Shown: positions 9,526 through 19,004 of the stretch, piece after piece
Position numbering within the stretch: position 1 is the stretch's first letter
Layout of the letters: every line of letters begins with the position of its first letter
Origin: Pararhodonellum marinum
GTDB taxonomy: Bacteria > Bacteroidota > Bacteroidia > Cytophagales > Cyclobacteriaceae
Reading direction: 5' to 3'
Length of the DNA stretch: 64,000 bases
Assembly: GCF_015354735.1 (NCBI RefSeq)
Contig: NZ_JACEFJ010000016.1
Span: forward strand, 39,584-103,583
Made by a program: the position numbers and the translations under genes
The notes under the pieces: generated by a model
The model's input: the letters and a program-made list of their open reading frames with translations, nothing else
The model's database searches: none
What the model was told of the DNA's origin: nothing

Positions 9526-10635
9526 TTAGTTCAGTAAACTTGTAAATGCTTGGGCCACATTTTCAATTTTGTATTGCTCAGGATTTTCGATTTTAAGTTG
9601 ATTGGTATAGTTTCCTATTAGAAATTCATCCACCAATTCCTTGTTTAAAGCTCCGGTTTTGATGGAAAGTACGGGTTTTTTCACGATCAGGTAATCAATC
9701 AATTTGCTGGGCTTTTGTCTTGGTCCGGCATTCTCAAAATTAACCAAAAAATCCATCTTAGATAACTCGTACAACAGTTCTTCTCTGGGTATATAATCCA
9801 GCACCACAATTTTACCCTTGGATTTGCTTTCAAAAGAGGCAACTAGCTCTCTGTTTTTGGTATAAATATAGAATTTAAATTCTACCTGTTGCCCCAATAA
9901 ATGGGACAAAAACTCCTTAGGATCTCTTCTTCCCGGTATAAAAATGCCCGCATAGGCAAAGGTGGGTACTTTATGTTCAATGGGTCCTGGATACAAAGGA
10001 AATTCATGAAAATCAAAGCCCTGTGGGATGACTTTGATTTTGCTATGAAACTCAGGATAATAAGCCGGAATGGCTCCTGCTGTGGGTACCGTAATGTAGT
10101 CTACTTTATTAAAACACCATTTTTCCACATATTTAAAATAAAAAGGGGATTTGAATGAATCATTCTCAGACCCCATAAAGGGATCCCCACAATCCGCCAC
10201 CCAGGTTTTGGCAATGGTTTTTTTCTGTTTATCCCAAATCCTTGCTACTCCCCAATGCACAGGATGGGGGACGGCGATAGAAATTAAAAGGTCGTATCCA
10301 GATTCCTTTTTTAGAGCATTTTTAACCATATTCAAAAGTTCAATATCAGGATACTCCAACCACAATTTGGAGAATCGACGTACCGCCCTAGTCCATAATT
10401 TTATAACTCTATTTCCTTTGATTTCCTGGGCTTTCCATTTGGGTTTACCCAGATCCTTGATCCGGATGTTGTGCTTTTTTTCAAATTCAGCATGAATACT
10501 TTCATCTTTCGGGGTAAGCACAGTCACCTGATGTCCTTGCTTGGCAAATGCTTTAGCAAGTTCTGTGCTTCTAAAGGACCTAGGGGAATTGGTTGGATAG
10601 AAAGACCTGGAGAGAATTAATATTTTTTTCTTCAT
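9526..10635 (-). CDS. Glycosyltransferase, GT4-like (GT-B fold)
   Basis: This 369-residue protein has the GT-B entry KKILILSRSFYPTNSPRSFR and the AKAFAKQGHQVTVLTP helix-strand typical of family 4 acceptor domains. The donor half (FAYAGIFIPGRRDPKEFL near 225, then PSKLIDYLIVKKPVLSI near 308) has a Lys in place of the first Glu of the common E-x7-E motif, as in several distant GT4-like families. It directly follows a 243-nt gap, the largest within this operon, in which no clear promoter could be identified. Substrate is unknown. Confidence 0.75.
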   Translation of the reverse strand: MKKKILILSRSFYPTNSPRSFRSTELAKAFAKQGHQVTVLTPKDESIHAEFEKKHNIRIKDLGKPKWKAQEIKGNRVIKLWTRAVRRFSKLWLEYPDIELLNMVKNALKKESGYDLLISIAVPHPVHWGVARIWDKQKKTIAKTWVADCGDPFMGSENDSFKSPFYFKYVEKWCFNKVDYITVPTAGAIPAYYPEFHSKIKVIPQGFDFHEFPLYPGPIEHKVPTFAYAGIFIPGRRDPKEFLSHLLGQQVEFKFYIYTKNRELVASFESKSKGKIVVLDYIPREELLYELSKMDFLVNFENAGPRQKPSKLIDYLIVKKPVLSIKTGALNKELVDEFLIGNYTNQLKIENPEQYKIENVAQAFTSLLN

Positions 10636-10878
10636 GAAATGTTATTTCAGCCTTCCCAAAAGGAAAAAAGCATTATAATTATCACAAGTGGATTTTAAGC
10701 AGGACTATTTTAATTGTGAGCGAAAATGGATAGGTGTTGAACAAACTCCTTAGTATAAATTCTATATTAGAATCATACATTAATAGGTTGTATTAAAAAT
10801 TTGAGAAAATTATATGCTTTGCACCTTCACTTCATTATAATTTTTCCGTAGAAAATCATTGTGAAATTTTGCAATGAC

Positions 10879-11796
10879 TTAATCTATGTTCTTAAAAATC
10901 TTAAGATCTATATTATAAAAATCAAATAACTTTTTAAATATTAAATTATTGGCTCCTTTGTTAACATTTTCATCAGCCAATTTGTATTTGTCTTTAAAAA
11001 GGATCGGAATAAAAAACCCAGGATACTCTCCGGCAATACTAACCACTTTGGTCATTTTTTTTAAACTCATCACTTTTAACCAAAGATCATCAGCGGTAAG
11101 CGCAATTTTCTTTAGGTTTTCTAAATTCAATACTTCATCATGAAGTGAATTCGGAGGATACAGTGTGCCTCCAACCCCTACAATCAAATTAAGAAAGGAA
11201 GGTTTTGAATTCGATTTTTCATATTTCCAATCATTATATTGGGATACTTGATTCTCCGAAATTTCAATTTTCCTTGTTACGGTACAGATGATGGATTGTG
11301 GGTATTTTTTATAAAAGCTTTTTAATTTTGCAATCAGATCGGGTGGATAAATGACATCATCATCAATGGTAATTAATGTCGCCTCAGGGAAATTTTTAAG
11401 TGTATAAAAATATTTTTTGTGCGGTTTCAAATTCTCATCGCAAAAGCAAATTTGCAAACCTCTTGTTTGAAGTTTCAATAAATTTTCGGGTAGCGATTGT
11501 AATCCATCAAATTCTCCTTTATATAGCCAAAGCAATATCTTGTCGGGCTGTTCTGCCTGTCTTAAAATTGATTCAATAGTTAACCAAACTTTTTCAATTC
11601 TACTGGGAAAAGTGGTTAAAGAAACGATAGTAAGATTATTTTTGCTACTAAAGTCTTTATTTAGTCTATTGCCCTTTAACCATGAAGTCGCCTTATAATA
11701 TATAGGAATCCATAAATTAATAACACGGATCAAGCCTCTACGGAATAAGCTTTTTGAGTCTAAATCAAGGAAAAATATCTTATACAATAACTGCAT
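10879..11796 (-). CDS. Putative glycosyltransferase, GT-A fold
   Basis: This 305-residue protein carries a nucleotide-binding segment (LTIVSLTTFPSRIEKVWLTI, about residues 56-75) and the acidic metal motif TLITIDDDVIYPPDL (about 140), consistent with a GT-A glycosyltransferase. A second conserved patch, ALTADDLWLKVMSL (about 235), matches capsular glycosyltransferases of mannosyltransferase-like type. No signal or transmembrane helix is present. The gene lies 2 nt from the upstream GT2 gene, so the pair is co-transcribed. Base composition here is notably AT-rich. Confidence 0.72.
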   Translation of the reverse strand: MQLLYKIFFLDLDSKSLFRRGLIRVINLWIPIYYKATSWLKGNRLNKDFSSKNNLTIVSLTTFPSRIEKVWLTIESILRQAEQPDKILLWLYKGEFDGLQSLPENLLKLQTRGLQICFCDENLKPHKKYFYTLKNFPEATLITIDDDVIYPPDLIAKLKSFYKKYPQSIICTVTRKIEISENQVSQYNDWKYEKSNSKPSFLNLIVGVGGTLYPPNSLHDEVLNLENLKKIALTADDLWLKVMSLKKMTKVVSIAGEYPGFFIPILFKDKYKLADENVNKGANNLIFKKLFDFYNIDLKIFKNID

Positions 11797-11798
11797 TT

Positions 11799-12830
11799 CT
11801 AAAAAATATCAAATACTTTATAATTTTTCTTTAAAATAGTTTGTGTTCCTAGGTGTCTAAATATCCCAAGCGATTTTCTGGTGTAAAATTGTGGAGAACC
11901 AATTAATCCCATCAAAATCAAAAACGATGATTTAATTTTTTTTTCATAGATGGCAAGGTAAAAGCTGTAAATGGAGTGTTCTGAAATTTTCTCTTTTATA
12001 TGTCTTTTTTGGCTATTGTTCATGTATTTCATGAACATTTTTAAGCCATTGACTGTGTTTAGATTCCACTCTAATTTATTAGAAACACGGGATACTCCCT
12101 TGTCATGTTTTCTATGCACTCCAAAGACTTCCCCATGGTTGTAAAAATCACCAAAAGTCGATAAATACAACCGCATAAATTGGTCGCCACTTTTAGTCAA
12201 TTTAAGTTCTTTCGGGAATTCTACAATGTTTCTATACATCATTGTTAAGGTTGGAACACCTAGGCCAAAAACAGCATCTTTGGAGATTTTTTGACTTTTA
12301 AATGATTTTAAATAAAAATCTTTTTTATGATAGGAACCTGATAAATCTTGTATTTTAGCATTACCGTAAGTAAGAATGACATCCTCATATCTCTCCAAAA
12401 AATCTACTTGTTTTTGCAACTTAAATGGATCAGTCCAATAATCATCCCCTTCGCATAGCGCTATGTATTTCCCCTTTATCCATGAAAAAAATTCTCTTCT
12501 CATGGCAGTTTTGGTTTGACCATCTTGCCGGTATGAGTTTTCCTTCTGAAAATAAACCTTAATCAAATTCGGGTATTTCTGCTGATACTCCTTAATTATC
12601 GTCTGTGTACCGTCTGTTGAGGCGTCATCATGGATCAACACTTGAACAGGAAAAGTGGTTTTTTGCATCAAAATTCCCTCAATACAATCCCGAATATAAT
12701 CTTGATGCAGGTAAGCCATAGTACGGGTACTTACTATCGGTAAGGCACCTTCTGGCCAGTTTTGGTCAGTAATAGGAATTGGTTCAGGAAGCGGGGTATA
12801 GGTATATCTATCTGTTCTTTTTGAGTTCAT
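11799..12830 (-). CDS. Glycosyltransferase family 2
   Basis: This 343-residue GT2 enzyme shows the first block MAYLHQDYIRDCIEGILMQ, the nucleotide-binding VLIHDDASTDGTQTII (about residues 66-81) and the metal-binding CEGDDYWTDPFKLQKQ (about 122-137). It is inverting and cytoplasmic by family. It is the first glycosyltransferase transcribed after the metabolic block, 17 nt from the cyclase-family gene, which ties that block physically to polysaccharide assembly. Confidence 0.87.
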   Translation of the reverse strand: MNSKRTDRYTYTPLPEPIPITDQNWPEGALPIVSTRTMAYLHQDYIRDCIEGILMQKTTFPVQVLIHDDASTDGTQTIIKEYQQKYPNLIKVYFQKENSYRQDGQTKTAMRREFFSWIKGKYIALCEGDDYWTDPFKLQKQVDFLERYEDVILTYGNAKIQDLSGSYHKKDFYLKSFKSQKISKDAVFGLGVPTLTMMYRNIVEFPKELKLTKSGDQFMRLYLSTFGDFYNHGEVFGVHRKHDKGVSRVSNKLEWNLNTVNGLKMFMKYMNNSQKRHIKEKISEHSIYSFYLAIYEKKIKSSFLILMGLIGSPQFYTRKSLGIFRHLGTQTILKKNYKVFDIF

Positions 12831-12847
12831 TATCGATTTAAAAAAGT

Positions 12848-13861
12848 TTACACTGTGGCAATTGGGGTAACTGGAGAACCAACGGCTCCAGTAAGTCTAA
12901 GGGGTGGTGCGGTCAGAAGAAATCTTGATCTCCTGTGTGCTTTTAACCATTTCGCCAAATCAGCCAAAAACCACAATTCGCCCAAATGCACCCCTAACCT
13001 AAATAAACAGAGCTCATGAATGGGGAGGTTGGTGCCTTTTTTTCCTTTGGGCACCTGTTTTCCAACGGCCTCTATAGCCAAATTATCAGAAGCTATTGCA
13101 GCAACACCACTGTCCACAATCCAATTTAACAATTTGTCATCAAAGCCATCCATCACGGCACAGGCATCTTTGATGGAAGGATCAGGGTTACCTTTCATGC
13201 GCATGATCATCTGATCCAGTCCCGTCCAGAAGCAAAGGATGTCTCCTTTTTCCACCTCTACTTGATCTCGCTCCATGATGCGCATCAGGTCATCATAGCC
13301 CACTTCCTTTCTGGGAAATTCACCATATTCAGAAAAAAGATCCACCAATACCCCTCTTCCCTGCACACCATGAACGGCCATGTTTTCCATACCCAAGGCT
13401 TTGGCTGCTGTTTCATGTTGGGCATTGATCACTACATCCTCCCCTGCCCTAAAGCCATTGTAATAGACCGGCTGGGGATTTCCATCACCAAAAACATCAA
13501 ACAAAGCTCCGCGATGCGCCAAGCTGTCCCATTGGGTAGAATATTGGGTATGCAAAAGGACCACATCGTCTGATCCGATATCGGTATGGTTGGGATCGTT
13601 TTGGTTCCACATGTAATTGAAGTAAGGGGCATCATTTCGGATAACTGGCTTCAAGACCGGCGGGAACCGTACTTTGTTGATGACTTGACCTCCGGGATAG
13701 TCCAAAGGTAGACTTAAACAAAATGTTAATCCCTCCTTTACTTCTGCAATTCCCTGCAATACTTTTTGGCCATTGATTAGGTTTAGTCTGCCTAATTGGT
13801 CCTCCTCTCCCCAATCTCCCCAAGTGGAATTATCAGGTCTGATTTTCCAACGTTTCGCCAT
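12848..13861 (-). CDS. Cyclase-family hydrolase (kynurenine formamidase/isatin hydrolase superfamily)
   Basis: This 337-residue protein belongs to the large cyclase family (PF04199-type), whose members are metal-dependent hydrolases or cyclases such as kynurenine formamidase and isatin hydrolase. The region corresponding to the metal motif HxGTHxDxPxH reads QYSTQWDSLAH (about residues 108-118), so both first histidines are replaced by Gln while Asp and the last His remain. C-terminal IASDNLAIEAV and PIHELCLFRLGVHLGE are the usual conserved blocks. Its ATG overlaps the stop of the lyase gene by one base (TAATG). The DNA is visibly more GC-rich than the glycosyltransferases beside it. The substrate is unknown. 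Confidence 0.8.
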   Translation of the reverse strand: MAKRWKIRPDNSTWGDWGEEDQLGRLNLINGQKVLQGIAEVKEGLTFCLSLPLDYPGGQVINKVRFPPVLKPVIRNDAPYFNYMWNQNDPNHTDIGSDDVVLLHTQYSTQWDSLAHRGALFDVFGDGNPQPVYYNGFRAGEDVVINAQHETAAKALGMENMAVHGVQGRGVLVDLFSEYGEFPRKEVGYDDLMRIMERDQVEVEKGDILCFWTGLDQMIMRMKGNPDPSIKDACAVMDGFDDKLLNWIVDSGVAAIASDNLAIEAVGKQVPKGKKGTNLPIHELCLFRLGVHLGELWFLADLAKWLKAHRRSRFLLTAPPLRLTGAVGSPVTPIATV

Positions 13862-15210
13862 TAATTCTTACTTTTTTTTAGCACTTCTTCTACCATCAAT
13901 TTTGAAACACCGACGTAGTTAATTGGATCAAGCAACTCATCCAATTGCTTAAGGTTGAGAACTTCCATGATTTTGGAATCCTTTAACAATGCATCTCTAA
14001 GGCTGATTTTATTTTCAAAAGCTAGGGATGCAGCAGTATAGACCAGATGGTGTGCTTCCGCTTTGCCCAGTTTTGGAGCTAATCCCATCATCACCGATTC
14101 GGCCATTAGCAATCCCCCTCCTAATTCCAGATTTGCTTTCATGGTCTCTTTACCTACCCACAAATTTTCCAATATAAACCGAGAATGAAAAAGAGACCCG
14201 GACATCAATACAAAGGCTTCAGGAATCACCATCCACTCAATATTCATTTGTCCCACCCCTCTTTCATGTTCCTGTATCATAGCAGTCAATTGGCTTCCTG
14301 CCAACTCTCTGAGTCTTGGTGCAATGGCGATAATAGGTTCACATGAAATCGGATTTCTTTTTTGCGGTAAGGTTGTACTAGCTCCTCTCCCTGCCTCAAA
14401 AGGTTCGCTAAGTTCTCCGATTTCAGACCGCATCAAAATAGCAACCTCATTTGCGATTTTTGCTAAAGTGGCCGATAACAAAGCAAAATAGCTCACAAGC
14501 TCCGCCCATCTATCTCTTGCAGTATGCCAAGTGATGGAAGGCGTTTCCAATCCCAAGTATCCCATCATAATCCGCTGTACTTCCAAACCTTTATCATCCA
14601 AGGTGGCAAAGGTCCCTACTGCACCGGCACATTGACCTACCAAAAGCCTTGATTTAATTTCGTTAAGTCTTTCCTGATGCCTAAGCAGTTCATCCAGCCA
14701 AACTGCTGTTTTATAACCAAAGGTAATGGGTGCGGCAAGTTGCTGAAAAGTTCTTCCTGCCATGACAGTATGCATGTGATCCGTACTTAAATCTGACAAA
14801 GCTTCTACTATTCCCTTTAAGTCATTTTCAATAAGCTCCAATCCTTCCTTCATTTGTAACACCGTCCCTGTATCCAAAATATCCTGGGTAGTAGCGCCAT
14901 AATGAATCCATTTCGCCGTTTCAGGATCACAGGCTTTATTGAGTTGTTTAACGAAAGGGAGAATTGGAAAACCTACTTTATCAAAATCTGCTTTCATCTC
15001 CTCCAAATTGAGGTTTTCCAATCGGGCAGCATCCTCAATCAGGTTTTCAATTCCATTTGGTATAATCCCAAGCTCGGCTTCTGCTTTGGCCAGGGCTACT
15101 TCTGTATCCAACCACTTTTGAAACCGGTTTTCATCACTGAAAACACCTCTCATAGAGGGTGTACCAAACATGTCTTTATAGTATATGGAATCAATTATTG
15201 ATGATGGCAT
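13861..15210 (-). CDS. Fumarase/adenylosuccinate lyase superfamily protein (PcaB-like)
   Basis: This 449-residue enzyme matches the fumarase/aspartase/adenylosuccinate lyase superfamily, closest in layout to 3-carboxy-cis,cis-muconate cycloisomerase. Diagnostic pieces are HYGATTQDILDTG (about residue 102), MAGRTFQQLAAPITFG (about 149) and the mobile signature loop GASTTLPQKRNP (about 279). It would catalyse elimination or addition on a dicarboxylate (C-N, C-O or lactonising chemistry). It is not purB-like in context: its neighbours are a cyclase-family hydrolase (1-nt overlap) and an ATP-grasp ligase. Within this locus it may create or open a dicarboxylate conjugate; that is inference. Confidence 0.83.
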   Translation of the reverse strand: MPSSIIDSIYYKDMFGTPSMRGVFSDENRFQKWLDTEVALAKAEAELGIIPNGIENLIEDAARLENLNLEEMKADFDKVGFPILPFVKQLNKACDPETAKWIHYGATTQDILDTGTVLQMKEGLELIENDLKGIVEALSDLSTDHMHTVMAGRTFQQLAAPITFGYKTAVWLDELLRHQERLNEIKSRLLVGQCAGAVGTFATLDDKGLEVQRIMMGYLGLETPSITWHTARDRWAELVSYFALLSATLAKIANEVAILMRSEIGELSEPFEAGRGASTTLPQKRNPISCEPIIAIAPRLRELAGSQLTAMIQEHERGVGQMNIEWMVIPEAFVLMSGSLFHSRFILENLWVGKETMKANLELGGGLLMAESVMMGLAPKLGKAEAHHLVYTAASLAFENKISLRDALLKDSKIMEVLNLKQLDELLDPINYVGVSKLMVEEVLKKSKN

Positions 15211-15254
15211 TAAAAATAAGTTAGGTTATGATGTTATAGTAATTATTTACTCTG

Positions 15255-16490
15255 TTATTGAATGTAGATACTTCTCTTAGTTATATCCTCATTCTTGTCA
15301 TCCAATATTTTTATTTTTGAAATGGCTGTCTCAATTTTACTGTCTAATTCTGAAAAGGTCTCTCCTGACACAATAAATGAACCCAATCTGTTACCGCTTG
15401 CCATTTCGCTAGTGATCTGATAATTCCTATTCTTAAACAAACTGTACGAATCGATGATTTTGTTTTCTTGCAGTTCTTCGAGGCCAACAATAGAATCAAG
15501 TATGCCAGGATAGGCATATAAATAAATATCAGCACATTTCGTTTGAGGAGATTGATAGGTATAATTGATGGGTTCTCCCAAAAAAGATTGTATGGATACA
15601 TTTAAGACATCAACTCCAGTCAGCATTTCTATTATTTTATAATTCTCACCCCCTCCCACTCTAGGGGCAAACTCAATTACAAATATTTCATCGCCACGAA
15701 CTATCGCCTGCATAAAAAACATCGTATTGTTTAATCCAAAAGCATCTTTAATTTTTATTGCTATTTCTCGCGCTTTTTTTGATACATGCTGATCAATATC
15801 TGCCGGCCAATAGGAGCCTATTATCTGCTGAACGTCTTTTTCATCAGAAAGTATTTTTCTTCTTTCCCTGGTCATGATGATCTGCACATCATCATTTTTT
15901 ATGACACAATCAACACCAATTTCCTTTCCTTCAATATATTCTTCAATTAAGAATTTCCCATCCCTGCTAATCTTAAAGGCAATATTGGCGGCATTCAAAA
16001 GTTCAGCACTATTATCAACTTTTCTGACACCTTTTGAGCTGTTACTATCTGAAGGTTTAACAATTAAAGGAAAGCTCAACTCTAAATCGTCAATGGCCTC
16101 AATTGATTCAAAAGTTTTAAATTTAGCTGTAGGTATATTATTTTCTATTAATACCTTCTTCATTAAAGTTTTATTGGATACCAACAGAGCTGTTTTAAAG
16201 CTATATGGGGAAAATAATTTCATGTGCTCTGCTACATAACAGGCTGTGACGTTTGCTTGATCTATACAGGCGCTTATTACTAAATCAGCATGTTTATCTT
16301 TTGATATCTCCAGGACTTTTTCTTTATCAAGAGTGCTTTCACGAATATGTTCGTCTGAATTGATTAAGGCAGGTGCATTTTCCAAAAAATCAATTAAAAT
16401 GGTATGATAATCCCGTTCCTTTAATTTATTGATTAAACTTTTGTGCGGATAGGTTCCCCCTAAAACAATGGCAACAGATTGATTCTCCAT
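15255..16490 (-). CDS. ATP-grasp carboxylate ligase
   Basis: This 411-residue protein has the three-part ATP-grasp organisation: an N-terminal Rossmann-like domain (AIVLGGTYPHKSLI), the ATP lid FPLIVKPSDSNSSKGVRKV (about residues 134-152), the FLIEEYIEGKEIGVDCV strand pair (about 179-195) and the metal-binding FVIEFAPRVGGGENY (about 271-285). It resembles carbamoyl-phosphate-synthase-like amino-acid ligases that join a carboxylate to an amine through an acyl phosphate. It lies 12 nt from the decarboxylase gene and 44 nt from the lyase. It is a natural candidate for attaching the product of the metabolic block to an amino group. Confidence 0.83.
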   Translation of the reverse strand: MENQSVAIVLGGTYPHKSLINKLKERDYHTILIDFLENAPALINSDEHIRESTLDKEKVLEISKDKHADLVISACIDQANVTACYVAEHMKLFSPYSFKTALLVSNKTLMKKVLIENNIPTAKFKTFESIEAIDDLELSFPLIVKPSDSNSSKGVRKVDNSAELLNAANIAFKISRDGKFLIEEYIEGKEIGVDCVIKNDDVQIIMTRERRKILSDEKDVQQIIGSYWPADIDQHVSKKAREIAIKIKDAFGLNNTMFFMQAIVRGDEIFVIEFAPRVGGGENYKIIEMLTGVDVLNVSIQSFLGEPINYTYQSPQTKCADIYLYAYPGILDSIVGLEELQENKIIDSYSLFKNRNYQITSEMASGNRLGSFIVSGETFSELDSKIETAISKIKILDDKNEDITKRSIYIQ

Positions 16491-16502
16491 CAGGCTTCCG
16501 AA

Positions 16503-17639
16503 TTAATTAAAAAAGGAATATTTCAGTTTTTCTTTCTGTTCCTGTGGAACAATTACAAGTGGCGGCAAGTCTTTTCTCATGCCTTTCCTAATTTTAATCT
16601 CCAGAAAAGCTGCCTTTTCTCTATTGTTGGAAAGATGCTCAAGGTGATCGATAAGTGTCTTTTTATTCGCGATCACTTCTTTAACACATGAATATCCCAT
16701 ATCCTTTGCTATTTCATTCACATTTATTTTTCCGGTAACCGCGTTTTGTCCACCAACTGATTCATGTACTCCATTATTCAAAACAATGTGAATTAAACTT
16801 TCAAGCCCTTTTGATTGTCCAATTACCGCCATGGCTCCCATATGCATAATTGCTGAGGCATCTCCGTCAAGACATACCACAAGCCTTTGTTTTTGACCAA
16901 GTGCGATGCCCGCGGCGATACTGGAAGTATGTCCCATTGCCCCCACATTCAGAAAATCATTTTCATGCCCTTCACCTCTTAGCCTTCTTACCTCGTACAA
17001 TTCACGGGTAGCTCTGCCGGTTGCTGCCACATAAATTGTATCTGAAGGCAACGTTTCCACTATTGAGTGAATGGCTTCTTCCCTACTCATTAAATCAGTC
17101 CGATCTTCAAATCCACTTTTTTCTCCTCTCTCCAGAACCCCTTTTGGAACCAAGAGCGCTACGGGACCACCAATTGATCTTGCTTTAGCGACGGCCCATT
17201 GTATACTTCCTTGAACATCCTCAAAATTATGGGATAATTTTTTCCAAGGGATATCCAAATCATCCATTAAAATCGGAGTAAGTTGTCCTTGCTTAGTATG
17301 TTGAGGATGGTCTTTGACACCAGGTTCTCCCCTCCAGCCTATCAGTAAAATCATTGGGATGCCATATACGCTTTGATGGGTGAGGGATATCAAAGGGTTA
17401 ATGGCATTGCCTATGCCGGAGTTTTGCATGTACACCAAAGGGATGGTATCTGTAACCAAATGATAGCCGGAAGCCAACGCAATGGCATTTCCCTCATTTG
17501 CTGCCAAAACATGCTTTTCTTGGGGCCATTTTTCTTCTACATATAAGCAAAAATCATTCAATAAGGTATCAGGAACTCCGGATAGAAATTCAATATTATG
17601 GTCTTTCAATAACCTGGCAAAGTTGTTCAGATCAATCAT
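16503..17639 (-). CDS. aepY: Phosphonopyruvate decarboxylase-like ThDP enzyme
   Basis: This 378-residue protein strongly resembles AepY/Ppd, which decarboxylates phosphonopyruvate to phosphonoacetaldehyde, and more distantly sulfopyruvate decarboxylase. The Pyr half has FLSGVPDTLLNDFC and AANEGNAIALASGYHL (catalytic Glu, about residues 45-60). The PP half has the ThDP/Mg motif GDASAIMHMGAM...NNGVHESVGGQ (about 257-300). In known phosphonate loci the upstream enzyme is PEP mutase (PepM), with its EDK-x5-NS type motif; no protein of that kind is present in the window. The real substrate may therefore be another 3-substituted pyruvate, or PepM may lie outside. The spacing to PrpD is 5 nt. Confidence 0.8.
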   Translation of the reverse strand: MIDLNNFARLLKDHNIEFLSGVPDTLLNDFCLYVEEKWPQEKHVLAANEGNAIALASGYHLVTDTIPLVYMQNSGIGNAINPLISLTHQSVYGIPMILLIGWRGEPGVKDHPQHTKQGQLTPILMDDLDIPWKKLSHNFEDVQGSIQWAVAKARSIGGPVALLVPKGVLERGEKSGFEDRTDLMSREEAIHSIVETLPSDTIYVAATGRATRELYEVRRLRGEGHENDFLNVGAMGHTSSIAAGIALGQKQRLVVCLDGDASAIMHMGAMAVIGQSKGLESLIHIVLNNGVHESVGGQNAVTGKINVNEIAKDMGYSCVKEVIANKKTLIDHLEHLSNNREKAAFLEIKIRKGMRKDLPPLVIVPQEQKEKLKYSFFN

Positions 17640-17644
17640 GTGTT

Positions 17645-18994
17645 TTAGTTTAATAAGAAATAAAGCCTGTCAATATTTGACTCAATTGACCATATTGCAT
17701 CAATGGTTTTCTCGATTTTATCTTTTTGACAACCTGCAAAATTGCTTAAGTCTACAAATTTTTGGGTAAGTTCATGATCACTCAGTGGATTTTCAGGCTC
17801 ACCTTTAGGGAATTCAACTAAATTAGAATAAATTTTCCCACTGTTTAATTCGATTTCAAGGGCCGCAATGCTTTTTTCAGGAAAGGCTTGAGAATACTCC
17901 GGATCAGCAATTACAATCACTTTTTGTGTTAGTACCTTAATCGCTTCATCATGGATGAATTTTTCAGAGAATTCATTAATTCCAGCTTTTTTGTTATAGA
18001 TGGAAGTTGCCACTGAATAAGGAATACTCATTTTTGCTGAGGAAACATTGGGTACTAGAATGTGATCATGGGTATGAACTGCCAAATCATAGGTCCGAAC
18101 GGTAACCTTCTGGATTTCCACATTTTGGAGATCTTGTTTTATACTCAGATCAATAGCGGCTTCAATGGCTGGATGGCAATACCTACAAGCAGCATAGGGT
18201 TTGATATAAATATCATGTATGGCATAATTACCATGTGAAGGTATTAATTTTTCAAGATCGTAACTGCCAGCTTTCATTTCAAAAAATCCTCTGGATCCAC
18301 CCAAGGCATTGTCCGGACCTTCGATGCCTGCTTCTGCGATCAAAAATGCAGTTAGACCTGCTCTTGCAGCGTTCCCAACGTTATATGGTTTCAACTGGGA
18401 AGCATCTTCAATTGCTTTTAAGGAGCCGCCTGCACTGATAATAGAAGCAGAAATGGAATTTTTGAGTATTTCTTTCGATGAACCAGTCATGACCGCAAGT
18501 CCCACCGCAGCCCCAACTGCACCAATTGTCCCAGTTGCATGATACCCTTTTTTCTTATGAAAGGGCTGGACAGAGTTTGCCAAGCAAATCGTTGCTTCAT
18601 ATCCCGCAATGATTCCTTTCAATACATGCTCTCCCGAGATGTTTCTACTTTTTGCGATTGCCAACAAAGAGGATATAACAGGTGTTCCAGGATGTACAAT
18701 GCCAGAGTTGATGCCGTCATCAAGTTCTGCAACATGCGAAACAAACCCATTTAGGAAAGCCGCTGAATCTGGGCTTTTGTTCATGCCAAAACCGATGATC
18801 GGTGATCCTGAATCGACATTTGGAAACTGAGAAATTAATTTGATCGCTTTATTTCCTAGTAACCCTTTTCCGGCATAAACCACACTCAAATAATCCAATA
18901 AACATCTTTTTGCTTGATGCGCTGTTTTTAGATCAGGAATAGCATAGCTTTTTTCATAAAGATAGTCAACAAATTGATCTGTGATATTCTCCAT
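17645..18994 (-). CDS. MmgE/PrpD family dehydratase-like protein
   Basis: This 449-residue protein matches the MmgE/PrpD family, which includes 2-methylcitrate dehydratase, cis-aconitate decarboxylase and iminodisuccinate epimerase. Family signatures visible are the N-terminal helical DYLSVVYAG, FVSHVAELDDG (about residue 87), HPGTPVISSLLAIA (about 101), GYHATGTIGAVGAAVG (about 149) and the KPYAACRYCHPAIEAA block (about 270). It acts without cofactor on tricarboxylate- or dicarboxylate-type substrates. It is packed between the aldo/keto reductase (10-nt gap) and the decarboxylase (5-nt gap), which argues for a shared pathway rather than propionate metabolism. Confidence 0.85.
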   Translation of the reverse strand: MENITDQFVDYLYEKSYAIPDLKTAHQAKRCLLDYLSVVYAGKGLLGNKAIKLISQFPNVDSGSPIIGFGMNKSPDSAAFLNGFVSHVAELDDGINSGIVHPGTPVISSLLAIAKSRNISGEHVLKGIIAGYEATICLANSVQPFHKKKGYHATGTIGAVGAAVGLAVMTGSSKEILKNSISASIISAGGSLKAIEDASQLKPYNVGNAARAGLTAFLIAEAGIEGPDNALGGSRGFFEMKAGSYDLEKLIPSHGNYAIHDIYIKPYAACRYCHPAIEAAIDLSIKQDLQNVEIQKVTVRTYDLAVHTHDHILVPNVSSAKMSIPYSVATSIYNKKAGINEFSEKFIHDEAIKVLTQKVIVIADPEYSQAFPEKSIAALEIELNSGKIYSNLVEFPKGEPENPLSDHELTQKFVDLSNFAGCQKDKIEKTIDAIWSIESNIDRLYFLLN

Positions 18995-19004
18995 TAAATT
19001 GAGG

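Noticed and set aside
13861..15210. Adenylosuccinate lyase of purine synthesis (purB)
   Set aside because: The signature loop GASTTLPQKRNP and the flanking blocks fit the PcaB-like branch better, and the neighbours are not purine genes.
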